DNA of 7,759 nt from an uncultured Atopobiaceae bacterium (GTDB lineage Bacteria > Actinomycetota > Coriobacteriia > Coriobacteriales > Atopobiaceae): positions 1-7,759 of the forward strand of contig CANQSI010000040.1 of NCBI GenBank assembly GCA_947626465.1, written 5' to 3'. The translations under genes and the position numbers were made by a program. The notes under the pieces are model-generated. The model ran no database searches. It saw only the letters and a program-made list of their open reading frames with translations, and was not told the DNA's origin. Below are positions 1 through 6,203 of this stretch, piece by piece (the stretch's first letter is position 1; every line of letters begins with the position of its first letter).

Positions 1-52
1 CCTGCACTTCCGCTCCGCAGTTCGTGCAGAACCTGGTCTCATTCCCGCTCAC
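1..52 (-). CDS. Zinc-ribbon domain protein, N-terminal fragment (runs off left edge)
   Basis: Only the first 17 codons are inside the window. From a GTG at 52-50 they read MSGNETRFCTNCGAEVQ. The F-C-T-N-C-G-A-E-V string (Cys9 and Cys12) is the first knuckle of the small zinc-ribbon module found at the N-terminus of many bacterial proteins, often ones with membrane or uncharacterised C-terminal parts. The second CxxC pair would lie beyond the window. The start is constrained: an in-frame TGA sits two codons upstream (58-56), and a GGGAG ribosome binding site (64-60) lies 7 bases before the GTG. The gene is co-oriented with ispG but separated by 168 bases, so it may have its own promoter. Its function cannot be assigned from this fragment. 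The reading frame and the zinc-knuckle call are fairly secure; everything after residue 17 is unknown. Confidence 0.7.
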   Translation of the reverse strand, partial: MSGNETRFCTNCGAEVQ

Positions 53-220
53 GGCTCATCTCCCGATCTCCCGCATCCTTCCAAGGCCGATGCGCCTTGC
101 GCATGCCATGCGGCCATTGTGCGGCAAAACGTCCCTCGCAACCGCCGCAGTCGCACATCAGTTTTGCGAGATGCCGCAAAGGGAGATTCTCGGAGAACGT
201 CACGGGGATTACGAACTCCC
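53..220 (-). other. Intergenic gap between ispG and the zinc-ribbon gene, with small inverted repeats
   Basis: This is the only non-coding gap of any size in the window. Right at the ispG stop, GGGGA (minus strand, 221-217) can pair with TCCCC (208-204) around an 8-base loop, but no run of T follows, so it is a poor intrinsic terminator. Further on, TTTGCG (180-175) can pair with CGCAAA (168-163) over a 6-base loop. The bases at 161-167 can instead pair with 124-130, and 172-177 with 121-126. I see no clear -35/-10 pair; the best candidate, TTGCGA followed 16 bases later by CAATGG, is weak. The gap may hold a promoter for the next gene, or be plain read-through leader. I cannot tell which. 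Confidence 0.45.
60..64 (-). promoter_or_regulatory. Ribosome binding site of the zinc-ribbon gene
   Basis: GGGAG on the minus strand lies 7 bases before the GTG at 52. Together with the in-frame TGA at 58-56 it fixes the start of the partial zinc-ribbon gene. A second GGGAG lies about ten bases further upstream, just before an ATG at 59-57 that opens only a six-codon frame, so the nearer site is the more sensible one. Confidence 0.5.
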
Positions 221-1300
221 CTACGCCCCAAAACGCGCGGCGATTTCGCCCATGAGAGCGTCGACCGCTTCGTCTTGGGCGACGGTGGCGATGATCTCGC
301 CGCCCGCGAAGAGGATGCAATGGCCGTGGCCGCCGGCGATGCCGATGTCGGCCGCACGCGCCTCGCCTGGGCCGTTCACCTCGCATCCCATCACCGCCAC
401 GCAAAGAGGCGCATCCACGCTGCGCACGCGCCTCGCCACCTCGGCTTCGAGCGACATGAGGTCGATGGAGCAGCGAGCGCACGTAGGGCAGCTCACGATC
501 TCCGGTCCCCTGCGTCGCACGCCGACGGCTGCGAGGATCTGCCAGGCTACCCGCACCTCATCGACAGGCGGCGCGGTGATGCTCACGCGGACGGTGTCGC
601 CGATACCCTCTGTGAGCAGGATGCCGAGCGCCACGGAGTTCTTCACCGTCGCCTGGCTGAAGTCCCCCGCCTCCGTGACCCCCAGATGCAGTGGCACCTC
701 CGGAAGCGCCTTCGAGAGCAGGCGATTGACCTCGACGGTCTCCATCGCCGAGTGCGTCTTCGCAGAGACGACGATATCGGAGAAGTCGCGCTTCGCGAAG
801 TGCCGCACGAAGCTCACGGCGCTCTCCACGAGCTTCTCCGCGTGCGTGAGGTCGGCGCGCACCTCCACGTCTTTCGCGAGCGAGCCGGCATTCACGCCGA
901 TGCGAATGGGGATGCCCGCCTCCCCCGCCGCCTCGATGACCGCATCCACGCGCTCCCAGCTGCCGATGTTTCCGGGATTGATGCGAAGCGCCGATGCACC
1001 GCGCCGGCACGCCTCGATGGCGAGGTGGTGGTCGAAGTGGACGTCGGCCACGATGGGAAGCGGCGAGGCCGCGCAGATGGCCTCAAAGCCGCCGAGGGAC
1101 GCCGCGTCCGGGATGGCCACGCGTGCGATCTCGCACCCCTCGGCTGCAAGCTCCCCTATCTGCGAAAGCGTGGCTTCCGGATCGCTCGTGGGGGTGGTCG
1201 TCATGGATTGCACGGCCACGGGCGCGCCGGCGCCGATGGGCACCGAGCCCACGAGCACGCGTTTCGTACGCTCCCTTGGTAGGGTCGCGGCCTCCCCCAC
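221..1300 (-). CDS. ispG: 4-hydroxy-3-methylbut-2-enyl diphosphate synthase (HMBPP synthase, IspG/GcpE)
   Basis: This is the sixth step of the MEP pathway in the cytosol: reductive ring-opening of MEcPP to HMBPP using a [4Fe-4S] cluster. The protein is 359 aa, the usual size of the short two-domain bacterial form. The N-terminal TIM-barrel part carries VQSMTTT (30-36), ADVHFDHHLA (85-94) and RINPGNIG (106-113). The C-terminal cluster domain has SCPTC (Cys271, Cys274) and MGCEVNGPGEA with Cys306 and Glu313. These match the three cysteines and one glutamate that hold the cluster in E. coli GcpE. The usual CGR after the second cysteine is CAR here, followed by an extra Cys277. The start is GTG at 1300-1298, 2 bases after the rseP stop (TAG at 1305-1303). 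A G-rich stretch (1307-1311) 6 bases upstream may act as ribosome binding site. It is the last gene of the tight block and ends in TAG. Confidence 0.97.
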   Translation of the reverse strand: MGEAATLPRERTKRVLVGSVPIGAGAPVAVQSMTTTPTSDPEATLSQIGELAAEGCEIARVAIPDAASLGGFEAICAASPLPIVADVHFDHHLAIEACRRGASALRINPGNIGSWERVDAVIEAAGEAGIPIRIGVNAGSLAKDVEVRADLTHAEKLVESAVSFVRHFAKRDFSDIVVSAKTHSAMETVEVNRLLSKALPEVPLHLGVTEAGDFSQATVKNSVALGILLTEGIGDTVRVSITAPPVDEVRVAWQILAAVGVRRRGPEIVSCPTCARCSIDLMSLEAEVARRVRSVDAPLCVAVMGCEVNGPGEARAADIGIAGGHGHCILFAGGEIIATVAQDEAVDALMGEIAARFGA

Positions 1301-1302
1301 AG

Positions 1303-2682
1303 CTAGCCCCCGAGCACGTAGCGGAAGATGTCCTGCTGCAAGAGCACGATGAAGAGCAGCATGAAGAGAGCGATGCCCACGTAGTTGAAGGCGAGGAGCG
1401 CCTTCTCGGGAAGGGGCCTTCGGATGATGGCCTGGATGATCTCCACGAGGACCTTGCCCCCGTCAAGCGGCGGGATCGGCAGGAGGTTCACGAAGCCGAG
1501 CGAGATGGACACCGAGGCGGCGATGAGCGCGTAGGGCACGAAGCCCTGGGCGGCCGCCTCGCCCGCCATGACGGTGATGCCCACGACGGACGTGGAGTTC
1601 TGCACCACCTCCGCCACATGCGCAGGCGAGAAGAGTTGCATGATCATCTGCGCCACCATGCCGAGGTAGGTGAAGGTGTAGGCCACGGCATCCACGAAGC
1701 CGAGCCTCACTTGCTCCGTGGGCGCCGTGATGCCGATCGCGGTGGCGTTCGCGCCCTGTGCGGGCACGATCGCGCGCTCCTGCGCGCCATCGCGCACGTA
1801 GGAGATCTCGAAGTCCGCGCCCGTGTGGAGGGCGTCTTGGAGTGCGTCGTGAAGACCGGTCCACGTGGACACGGGCGTGCCGGCTACCGCAGTGATCTCA
1901 TCGCCTGGTTCAAGCCCGGCCGCCTCCGCGAGACCTCCCTCGTCCACCTCGCCGATCACGCTCACGTTCTGCGTGACGGTGATGCCTTGGATCATGAGCG
2001 CGAGGGTCACGATGAGGATGCCGAAGACGATGTTCACCGTCACGCCGGCAAGGAGCATCACGAGGCGGCCGATAAGTCCATCCCCGAGGTAGGTGGCCTT
2101 CTTCTCGCGCTCAAAGAAGGCATCGCCATCCTCCACCGGGCGGGCGACGCCGGCCTCGCTCGCCCCGGGAAGCGAGAAGTCGCTCGCGCGGTCGAAGCGC
2201 GTGTAGAGCTGCGCGTCCCTCTCCACCGTCTGGAAGGCTTCGGGATAGGTCTTCTGGTTCGGCTTCTCGCCCTTCTCCGGATCGTAGAACGGCTCGACCG
2301 ATGCCCAGTCGCTGAGGGTGATGAGGGCGTTCAGCGCCTCCTCGGGCGTGCAACCCACGTCCTCGGCAAGCTCCTCGGGCGTTGCGCGACCGCGTGCCAT
2401 GAGCGCCAGGAGCACGGGCTTCGTGTCCTTCGGCGCCTCCCCCGCGAGGCCGCAGATCTGGTTATAGCCTCCGAAGAGCAGCACCGTGACGCCGTAGCGG
2501 GTGCCATAGCGCTTGGACGTGCGCGAGATGCGCCAGCGGCACGGGAGGCCGAGGAAGAACTCCGTCACGCGTATGCCCTGGGCGCGCGCGGCGAGGAAGT
2601 GGCCGCCTTCGTGGATCACCACGACGACGCAGAGCAGCAAGAGGCCCCAGAAGACCATGAGGACGATGTTGAGCAGCATCAT
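1303..2682 (-). CDS. rseP: Site-2 intramembrane zinc metalloprotease, RseP/RIP family (M50), with a large insertion
   Basis: This is a membrane-embedded protease that cuts substrates within the bilayer. Known relatives release anti-sigma factors or clear signal-peptide remnants; the substrate here is unknown. The 459-aa protein has TM1 at about 4-23 running into the zinc motif HEGGH (24-28), the LFGGYNQ loop (69-75, normally PLGGYVK), TM2 at about 203-230, one PDZ domain (about 240-315), TM3 at about 380-400 followed by PPLDGG (404-409, catalytic Asp407), and TM4 at about 430-450. Residues 83-198 are an insertion absent from the textbook family layout; its first half looks like a winged helix. 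The start chosen is the first of two tandem ATGs (2682), 10 bases after GGAGG (2697-2693) and overlapping the dxr stop in an ATGA. The open frame continues upstream inside dxr, but that part is out-of-frame dxr sequence. Family membership is very secure; the role is inferred. Confidence 0.95.
   Translation of the reverse strand: MMLLNIVLMVFWGLLLLCVVVVIHEGGHFLAARAQGIRVTEFFLGLPCRWRISRTSKRYGTRYGVTVLLFGGYNQICGLAGEAPKDTKPVLLALMARGRATPEELAEDVGCTPEEALNALITLSDWASVEPFYDPEKGEKPNQKTYPEAFQTVERDAQLYTRFDRASDFSLPGASEAGVARPVEDGDAFFEREKKATYLGDGLIGRLVMLLAGVTVNIVFGILIVTLALMIQGITVTQNVSVIGEVDEGGLAEAAGLEPGDEITAVAGTPVSTWTGLHDALQDALHTGADFEISYVRDGAQERAIVPAQGANATAIGITAPTEQVRLGFVDAVAYTFTYLGMVAQMIMQLFSPAHVAEVVQNSTSVVGITVMAGEAAAQGFVPYALIAASVSISLGFVNLLPIPPLDGGKVLVEIIQAIIRRPLPEKALLAFNYVGIALFMLLFIVLLQQDIFRYVLGG
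2290..2430 (-). other. Winged-helix-like segment inside the RseP insertion
   Basis: This corresponds to RseP residues 85-131. The pattern is a short helix (KPVLLALMARG), then TPEELAEDVG as a second helix, a turn CTPE, a third helix EEALNALITLSDWAS and a strand-like VEPFYDP. The spacing resembles small winged-helix folds used for DNA or protein contacts. It lies after the LFGGY loop and before TM2, which in the E. coli enzyme is on the cytosolic side. The fold call is by eye only, and no DNA-binding role is shown. Confidence 0.5.
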
Positions 2683-3851
2683 CTGGCGAGTTCCTCCACG
2701 CAGGCCTCCGCGGCACGCCGTGCACGGGCATCCACCTCGAAGATCTGCTCGAGGCTCTCGACCGTGGCGGGAGAGGTCGCATCCATCACGACCTCCACGA
2801 CCTCGTCGATCTCGGTCATGCGGATGCGCGCTGCGCGAAACGCCGCGTTCGCTATTTCGTTTGCCGCATTCATGGCGGCGGGCATGGTACCGCCCACATG
2901 TGCAGCTTCCATGGCGAGGCCAAGGCAGCGAAACGTGTCGAGATCGGGGGCATCGAAGGTGAGGGGGCCCATCTCGCGCCAGTCCGGCGAGGGCGCGGGC
3001 GCCTCCCAACGCTCGGGATAGCTCATCGCGTATTGGATGGCGCCGCGCATATCCGGCGCGCCGAGCTGGGCGATCGTCTCGCCATCCTCGAACTCCACCA
3101 TGGAGTGGATGAGCGATTGCGGGTGCACGAGCACGGCCACCTTGCTCGCAGCCACGCCGAAGAGCCACGTGGCTTCGATCACCTCGAGGCCCTTGTTCAT
3201 GAGATCCGCAGAATCGATGGTGATCTTCGGCCCCATGTTCCACGTGGGATGGCGAAGCGCATCGGCGGCACTCACCCTCGAGAGCTCGTCACGCGTGTAG
3301 CCGCGAAACGGCCCTCCCGAGCAGGTGAGCCAGATGCGCGAGATCTCGTCCTCACGGCCTGCTTGGAGGCATTGGAAGATCGCCGAATGCTCGCTATCCA
3401 CGGGGATGATCTGCCCCGGAGCCGCTGCGGCAGTGACGAGGCTTCCCGCGGCCACGAGGCATTCCTTGTTTGCGAGGGCCACGCGCGCGCCGCTCTTCAG
3501 CGCGGCGAGCGTGGGCGCGATCGCCGCAGCCCCCACGATGGCCACCACGACCACGTCGGCGCCGGAGTTCCCGGCCAGCTCCTCGACGGCCCTCGCGCCG
3601 AATTCGCACGAAGTCGCGGCATCGAGGGCGCAGACCTGCGCGCGCGTTTCAGGGGAACCCTCGGCAAGCGCGAGGTTGCGCACGTCGAAGCGCCGTGCGG
3701 CGTCCATCAGGCCCTTCGCATCGCTTCCCGCCGCAAGCCCCACCACCTCGAGGTGCTCCGCATGCTGGGCGCACACATCGAGGGCCTGGCGCCCGATCGA
3801 GCCCGTCGCGCCGAGGATGCACACGCGGGCCCTGCGGCTCGTCTCGCCCAT
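2679..3851 (-). CDS. dxr: 1-deoxy-D-xylulose 5-phosphate reductoisomerase (DXP reductoisomerase)
   Basis: This is the NADPH-dependent rearrangement and reduction of DXP to 2-C-methyl-D-erythritol 4-phosphate, the first committed step of the MEP isoprenoid pathway and the target of fosmidomycin. At 390 aa it is full length. The N-terminal NADPH domain shows GATGSIG (14-20) and ALANKE (126-131 region). The catalytic domain shows DSEHSA (152-157) with metal ligands Asp152 and Glu154, SGGPFRG (178-184), HPTWNMGPKITIDSADLMNK (201-220), GLEVIEA with the third metal ligand Glu223, and PQSLIHSMVEF (244-254). The C-terminal helical domain runs from about residue 310 to the end. The ATG at 3851-3849 overlaps the cdsA stop by one base (TGATG) and follows GGGAGG (3866-3861) by 9 bases, which settles the start even though the frame stays open far upstream inside cdsA. 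Its end overlaps the rseP start by four bases. Confidence 0.98.
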   Translation of the reverse strand: MGETSRRARVCILGATGSIGRQALDVCAQHAEHLEVVGLAAGSDAKGLMDAARRFDVRNLALAEGSPETRAQVCALDAATSCEFGARAVEELAGNSGADVVVVAIVGAAAIAPTLAALKSGARVALANKECLVAAGSLVTAAAAPGQIIPVDSEHSAIFQCLQAGREDEISRIWLTCSGGPFRGYTRDELSRVSAADALRHPTWNMGPKITIDSADLMNKGLEVIEATWLFGVAASKVAVLVHPQSLIHSMVEFEDGETIAQLGAPDMRGAIQYAMSYPERWEAPAPSPDWREMGPLTFDAPDLDTFRCLGLAMEAAHVGGTMPAAMNAANEIANAAFRAARIRMTEIDEVVEVVMDATSPATVESLEQIFEVDARARRAAEACVEELAR

Positions 3852-4876
3852 CAGAGGATGCCTCCCAAATGGAGGATCAGATACCCCGTCATACACCCGA
3901 AGAGCTGCGAATCCGTACGATCGAGAAGCCCACCGTGGCCCGGGAGGAAATCGCCCGAATCCTTCACGCCGGCGGCGCGCTTGATGCGCGATTCCGCGAG
4001 GTCGCCAATCACGCCCGCGATCATCGTGAAGATCGAGCCGAGGATGACGATGGGGATGGTGATGCCGGGAAGGCCCACGAGCAGCATCACGATCCAGAGG
4101 ATGAGGCCGCCCACGTAGCCGCCCCAGAAGCCCTCCCATGTCTTGTTCGGGCTGATCCTCGGGCTCATCTTCGTGTGCCCGAAACGGCGTCCGCAGAAGT
4201 ACGCGGCCGCATCGTTTGCCCAGATGCTGCCGAGGACGCCGAGCGTCATGAGGGCGCCGGTGCTCCCGGGGTCGAGCAGGCGGATGGAGACGATCGACGA
4301 GATGAGGAAGCCCGTGTAGAGCGGCGCGAAGACCGTCATCGCCACGTCGGAGATGGAGGCGCGCGGCGTGAAGATGTACCAGACGCCGCTCGCGAAGAGC
4401 AGCACGTAGAGCACCCAATTCATGAGCGCCTGGTCGATGAACGCGGCTACCGGGAAGGCGATCGCGCCAGCGAGCCCGAGGAACTCGAAGGGCGCGCGCC
4501 CCATGAGGCGCGTAAGCCGGAAAAACTCCGAGCAGCACAGCCATGCGATGGCCGCCGTGAGGATCGTCGTGGTGATGGGGCTGATCGACACGAGCACCAC
4601 CATGACGATGGCGTAGATCGCGCCGGAGAACGTGCGCGTGAGCGTGCGTTCTGCGGCTCCGCGCACCTTCTGGCCCTTGAGCTCGCCCGCCGCGCGCTTG
4701 ATCTCACGCTCCTCGCGACGTTCCACAAACGTCTGGCGCGGCGTCTCCCTGAGCGCGCGGGGATTCCTGCGATTGCGAGATGCGTGTGCCGAGGTAGACG
4801 CACCCTCGCGCCTACCATCCGCTCCCCTCGCGCTTCTCCGCGCGAGCCGCCTCCTCTGCTGCTGCTCCTCAGCCAC
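3851..4876 (-). CDS. cdsA: Phosphatidate cytidylyltransferase (CDP-diacylglycerol synthase)
   Basis: This integral membrane enzyme converts phosphatidic acid and CTP to CDP-diacylglycerol, the precursor of bacterial phospholipids. The family signature is intact at residues 296-322: S-R-I-K-R, then K305-D306, PGHGG (312-316) and LDRTD (318-322). The conserved SPNKTWEGFWGG (242-253) precedes it. About eight hydrophobic segments fill residues 83 to 341. With the GTG at 4876 as start the protein is 341 aa, longer than the 260-300 aa typical of the family. The excess is an N-terminal tail of about 80 residues with some 20 arginines. This GTG has a G-rich site (4889-4885) 8 bases upstream and overlaps the end of uppS by 8 bases. 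A TTG at 4891 would add five residues but has no binding site, and an internal GTG (codon 51) would shorten the tail. Enzyme identity is very secure; the exact start is less so. Confidence 0.96.
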   Translation of the reverse strand: MAEEQQQRRRLARRSARGADGRREGASTSAHASRNRRNPRALRETPRQTFVERREEREIKRAAGELKGQKVRGAAERTLTRTFSGAIYAIVMVVLVSISPITTTILTAAIAWLCCSEFFRLTRLMGRAPFEFLGLAGAIAFPVAAFIDQALMNWVLYVLLFASGVWYIFTPRASISDVAMTVFAPLYTGFLISSIVSIRLLDPGSTGALMTLGVLGSIWANDAAAYFCGRRFGHTKMSPRISPNKTWEGFWGGYVGGLILWIVMLLVGLPGITIPIVILGSIFTMIAGVIGDLAESRIKRAAGVKDSGDFLPGHGGLLDRTDSQLFGCMTGYLILHLGGIL

Positions 4877-5654
4877 GGCCCACGCCCCCAAAGCGCCGCT
4901 CTCGGCTCTGGTACGCGCGGATGGCGCGCAGCAGCTCCCAGCGGTCGAAATCAGGCCAGAGGGTGTCCGTCACGTAGAACTCGCTGTAGGCGAGCTGCCA
5001 GAGGAGATAGTTCGAGAGCCTGAGCTCTCCCGAGGTGCGGATGAGCAGTTCGGGGTCCGGCACGTCGGCCGTGTAGAGGTGGCTCGCGAAGAGCTCCTCC
5101 GTGATGTCGCCGGGTTCGAGGTGTCCACGCGCCACTTCACGGGCGAGATGGCGGCTCGCGCGCACGATCTCGGCCCTCGAGCCGTAATTCACGGCGAGGG
5201 CAAGCGTCATCGTCGAATACTCGGCGGTCTCGTCGAGCCCGCGGCAAAACGTCGCATAGGTCTTCGCGGGAAGCGCGGAGAGATCGCCCCAGAGCTCGAG
5301 GCGCACGTGCTCCTGGTGGAAGAGCGGCAGCTCGGCTACGAGCGTCTTCGCGAAGAGATCCATCAGAAGGTCCACCTCGCGCTGCGGACGCTTCCAGTTC
5401 TCCGTGGAGAACGCGTAGGCGGAGAGCACGTCCACGCCCAAGCGCACGCATGCCGTGATGGTCTCGCGAAGCGAATCGACGCCGGCGACGTGGCCTTGCG
5501 AGCGGTCGAGCCCGCGCTGCTTCGCCCAGCGACCATTGCCGTCCATGATGATCGAGATGTGCGACGGCAGGCGTGCGAGGTCCACGTCCGCAAGGGAGAT
5601 GTCCGGTTGCGAGTCGTGGAAGAACGCAAGGAGCTTTTCCTCGCGAGCGTCCAC
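4869..5654 (-). CDS. uppS: Isoprenyl transferase / undecaprenyl diphosphate synthase (cis-prenyltransferase)
   Basis: This soluble cis-prenyltransferase adds isopentenyl units to farnesyl diphosphate to make undecaprenyl diphosphate, the lipid carrier for peptidoglycan and other wall polymers. The protein is 261 aa, normal for the family. Visible motifs are MDGNGRWA (37-44, catalytic Asp38), GVDVLSAYAFSTENWKRP (73-90), NYGSRAE (156-162), LLIRTSGELRLSN (203-215, the diphosphate-binding arginines and serine) and the Mg-ligand region YSEFYVTDTLWPDF (223-236, Glu225). The GTG start at 5654 follows the frr TAA with no gap. The nearest purine-rich site (GAGG, 5672-5669) is 14 bases away, so initiation probably depends on ribosomes finishing frr. 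The first 30 residues before the catalytic core are poorly conserved, and a later start is possible but lacks a better site. The product feeds from the MEP pathway, two of whose enzymes lie downstream in the same operon. Strictly, chain length cannot be read from sequence alone. Confidence 0.97.
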   Translation of the reverse strand: MDAREEKLLAFFHDSQPDISLADVDLARLPSHISIIMDGNGRWAKQRGLDRSQGHVAGVDSLRETITACVRLGVDVLSAYAFSTENWKRPQREVDLLMDLFAKTLVAELPLFHQEHVRLELWGDLSALPAKTYATFCRGLDETAEYSTMTLALAVNYGSRAEIVRASRHLAREVARGHLEPGDITEELFASHLYTADVPDPELLIRTSGELRLSNYLLWQLAYSEFYVTDTLWPDFDRWELLRAIRAYQSRERRFGGVGRG

Positions 5655-6200
5655 TTAGATCGCCATGACCTCGTCTTCTTTGGCCTTCGTGGCCTCGTCG
5701 ACCTTCTTGATGTACTCGTCGGTCATGCGCTGGATGTTGTTCTGCTCGCGGCGCACCTCGTCCTCGGAGAGCTCGTCGTCGCGCTCGATGCGCGCATTGG
5801 CGTCGCGGCGCACGTTGCGCACGGCGACGCGCGCCTCCTCGCCCATCTGACGGCACTCCTTCGCGAGCTCGCGGCGGCGCTCCTCGGTGGGCGCAGGGAA
5901 CGGCAGGCGAATGGACGTACCGTCGTTTGACGGGTTGATGCCGAGATCGGAGGTGCGAATGGCCTTCTCGATGGCGTTGAGCGAGCTCTTGTCCCACGGC
6001 TCCACGAGCAGCATCGTGGCCTCCGGCACGCGGATGCCCGCCAGCTGGGTGATGGGGGTGGGCTGCCCGTAGTAGTCCACCATCACGTGGTCGAGCACGT
6101 GCGGGTTCGCACGCCCCGTACGCACGCGAGAGAAGTTGTTCTGAAGCGCCGTGAGGCACTTCTCCATCCGCTGCTTGGTGTCTTCCATCACGTCGCTCAT
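5655..6200 (-). CDS. frr: Ribosome recycling factor
   Basis: This cytosolic factor works with EF-G to split the post-termination ribosome so its subunits can start again. At 181 aa it is close to the usual 185. Motifs in order are FSRVRTGRANP (23-33), YYGQPTPI (43-50), PFPAPTEERRREL (100-112) and RNVRRDAN (128-135). The last contains the arginine pair corresponding to the functionally important Arg132 region of the E. coli factor. Residues 1-30 and 106-181 form the long three-helix bundle, and 31-105 the small beta domain. The ATG at 6200 is three bases after the pyrH stop. It follows a strong purine-rich site GGGGAGGAG (6218-6210) by 9 bases, the best ribosome binding site in the window. It sits directly upstream of uppS with no gap. 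Confidence 0.98.
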   Translation of the reverse strand: MSDVMEDTKQRMEKCLTALQNNFSRVRTGRANPHVLDHVMVDYYGQPTPITQLAGIRVPEATMLLVEPWDKSSLNAIEKAIRTSDLGINPSNDGTSIRLPFPAPTEERRRELAKECRQMGEEARVAVRNVRRDANARIERDDELSEDEVRREQNNIQRMTDEYIKKVDEATKAKEDEVMAI

Positions 6201-6203
6201 CGC

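Noticed and set aside
39..158. Minus-strand 39-codon frame beginning MCDCGGCEG in the gap after ispG
   Set aside because: The cysteine-rich start is eye-catching, but there is no ribosome binding site before its ATG. The frame is the tail of a longer shadow of ispG, and its end overlaps the better supported zinc-ribbon start.
204..221. Possible intrinsic terminator at the ispG stop codon
   Set aside because: The stem is only about 5 bp (7 with a bulge), and no T-tract follows on the transcribed strand.
24..3021. Two long plus-strand open frames (24-1352, 442 codons, and 994-3021, 675 codons) opposite ispG, rseP and dxr
   Set aside because: They lie antisense to well-recognised genes, have low-complexity Arg/Ala/Ser/His-rich translations with no recognisable motif, and are the expected stop-poor frames of GC-rich DNA.
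2683..3243. Upstream extension of the rseP reading frame into dxr, giving a 646-aa protein
   Set aside because: The extension is an Arg/Gly/His-rich shadow of dxr. The tandem ATG at 2682-2677 with GGAGG upstream and a hydrophobic first helix is the natural start.
3852..4544. Upstream extension of the dxr reading frame into cdsA, giving a 621-aa protein
   Set aside because: The extra part is an out-of-frame reading of cdsA. The ATG at 3851 has a good binding site and matches the known Dxr N-terminus just before GATGSIG.
2898..5930. Plus-strand open frames opposite dxr, cdsA and uppS (2898-4118, 3470-5023, 4632-5930)
   Set aside because: These are also antisense shadows. Their translations are His/Arg/Asp-rich mirror compositions of the minus-strand genes, without domains or credible starts.
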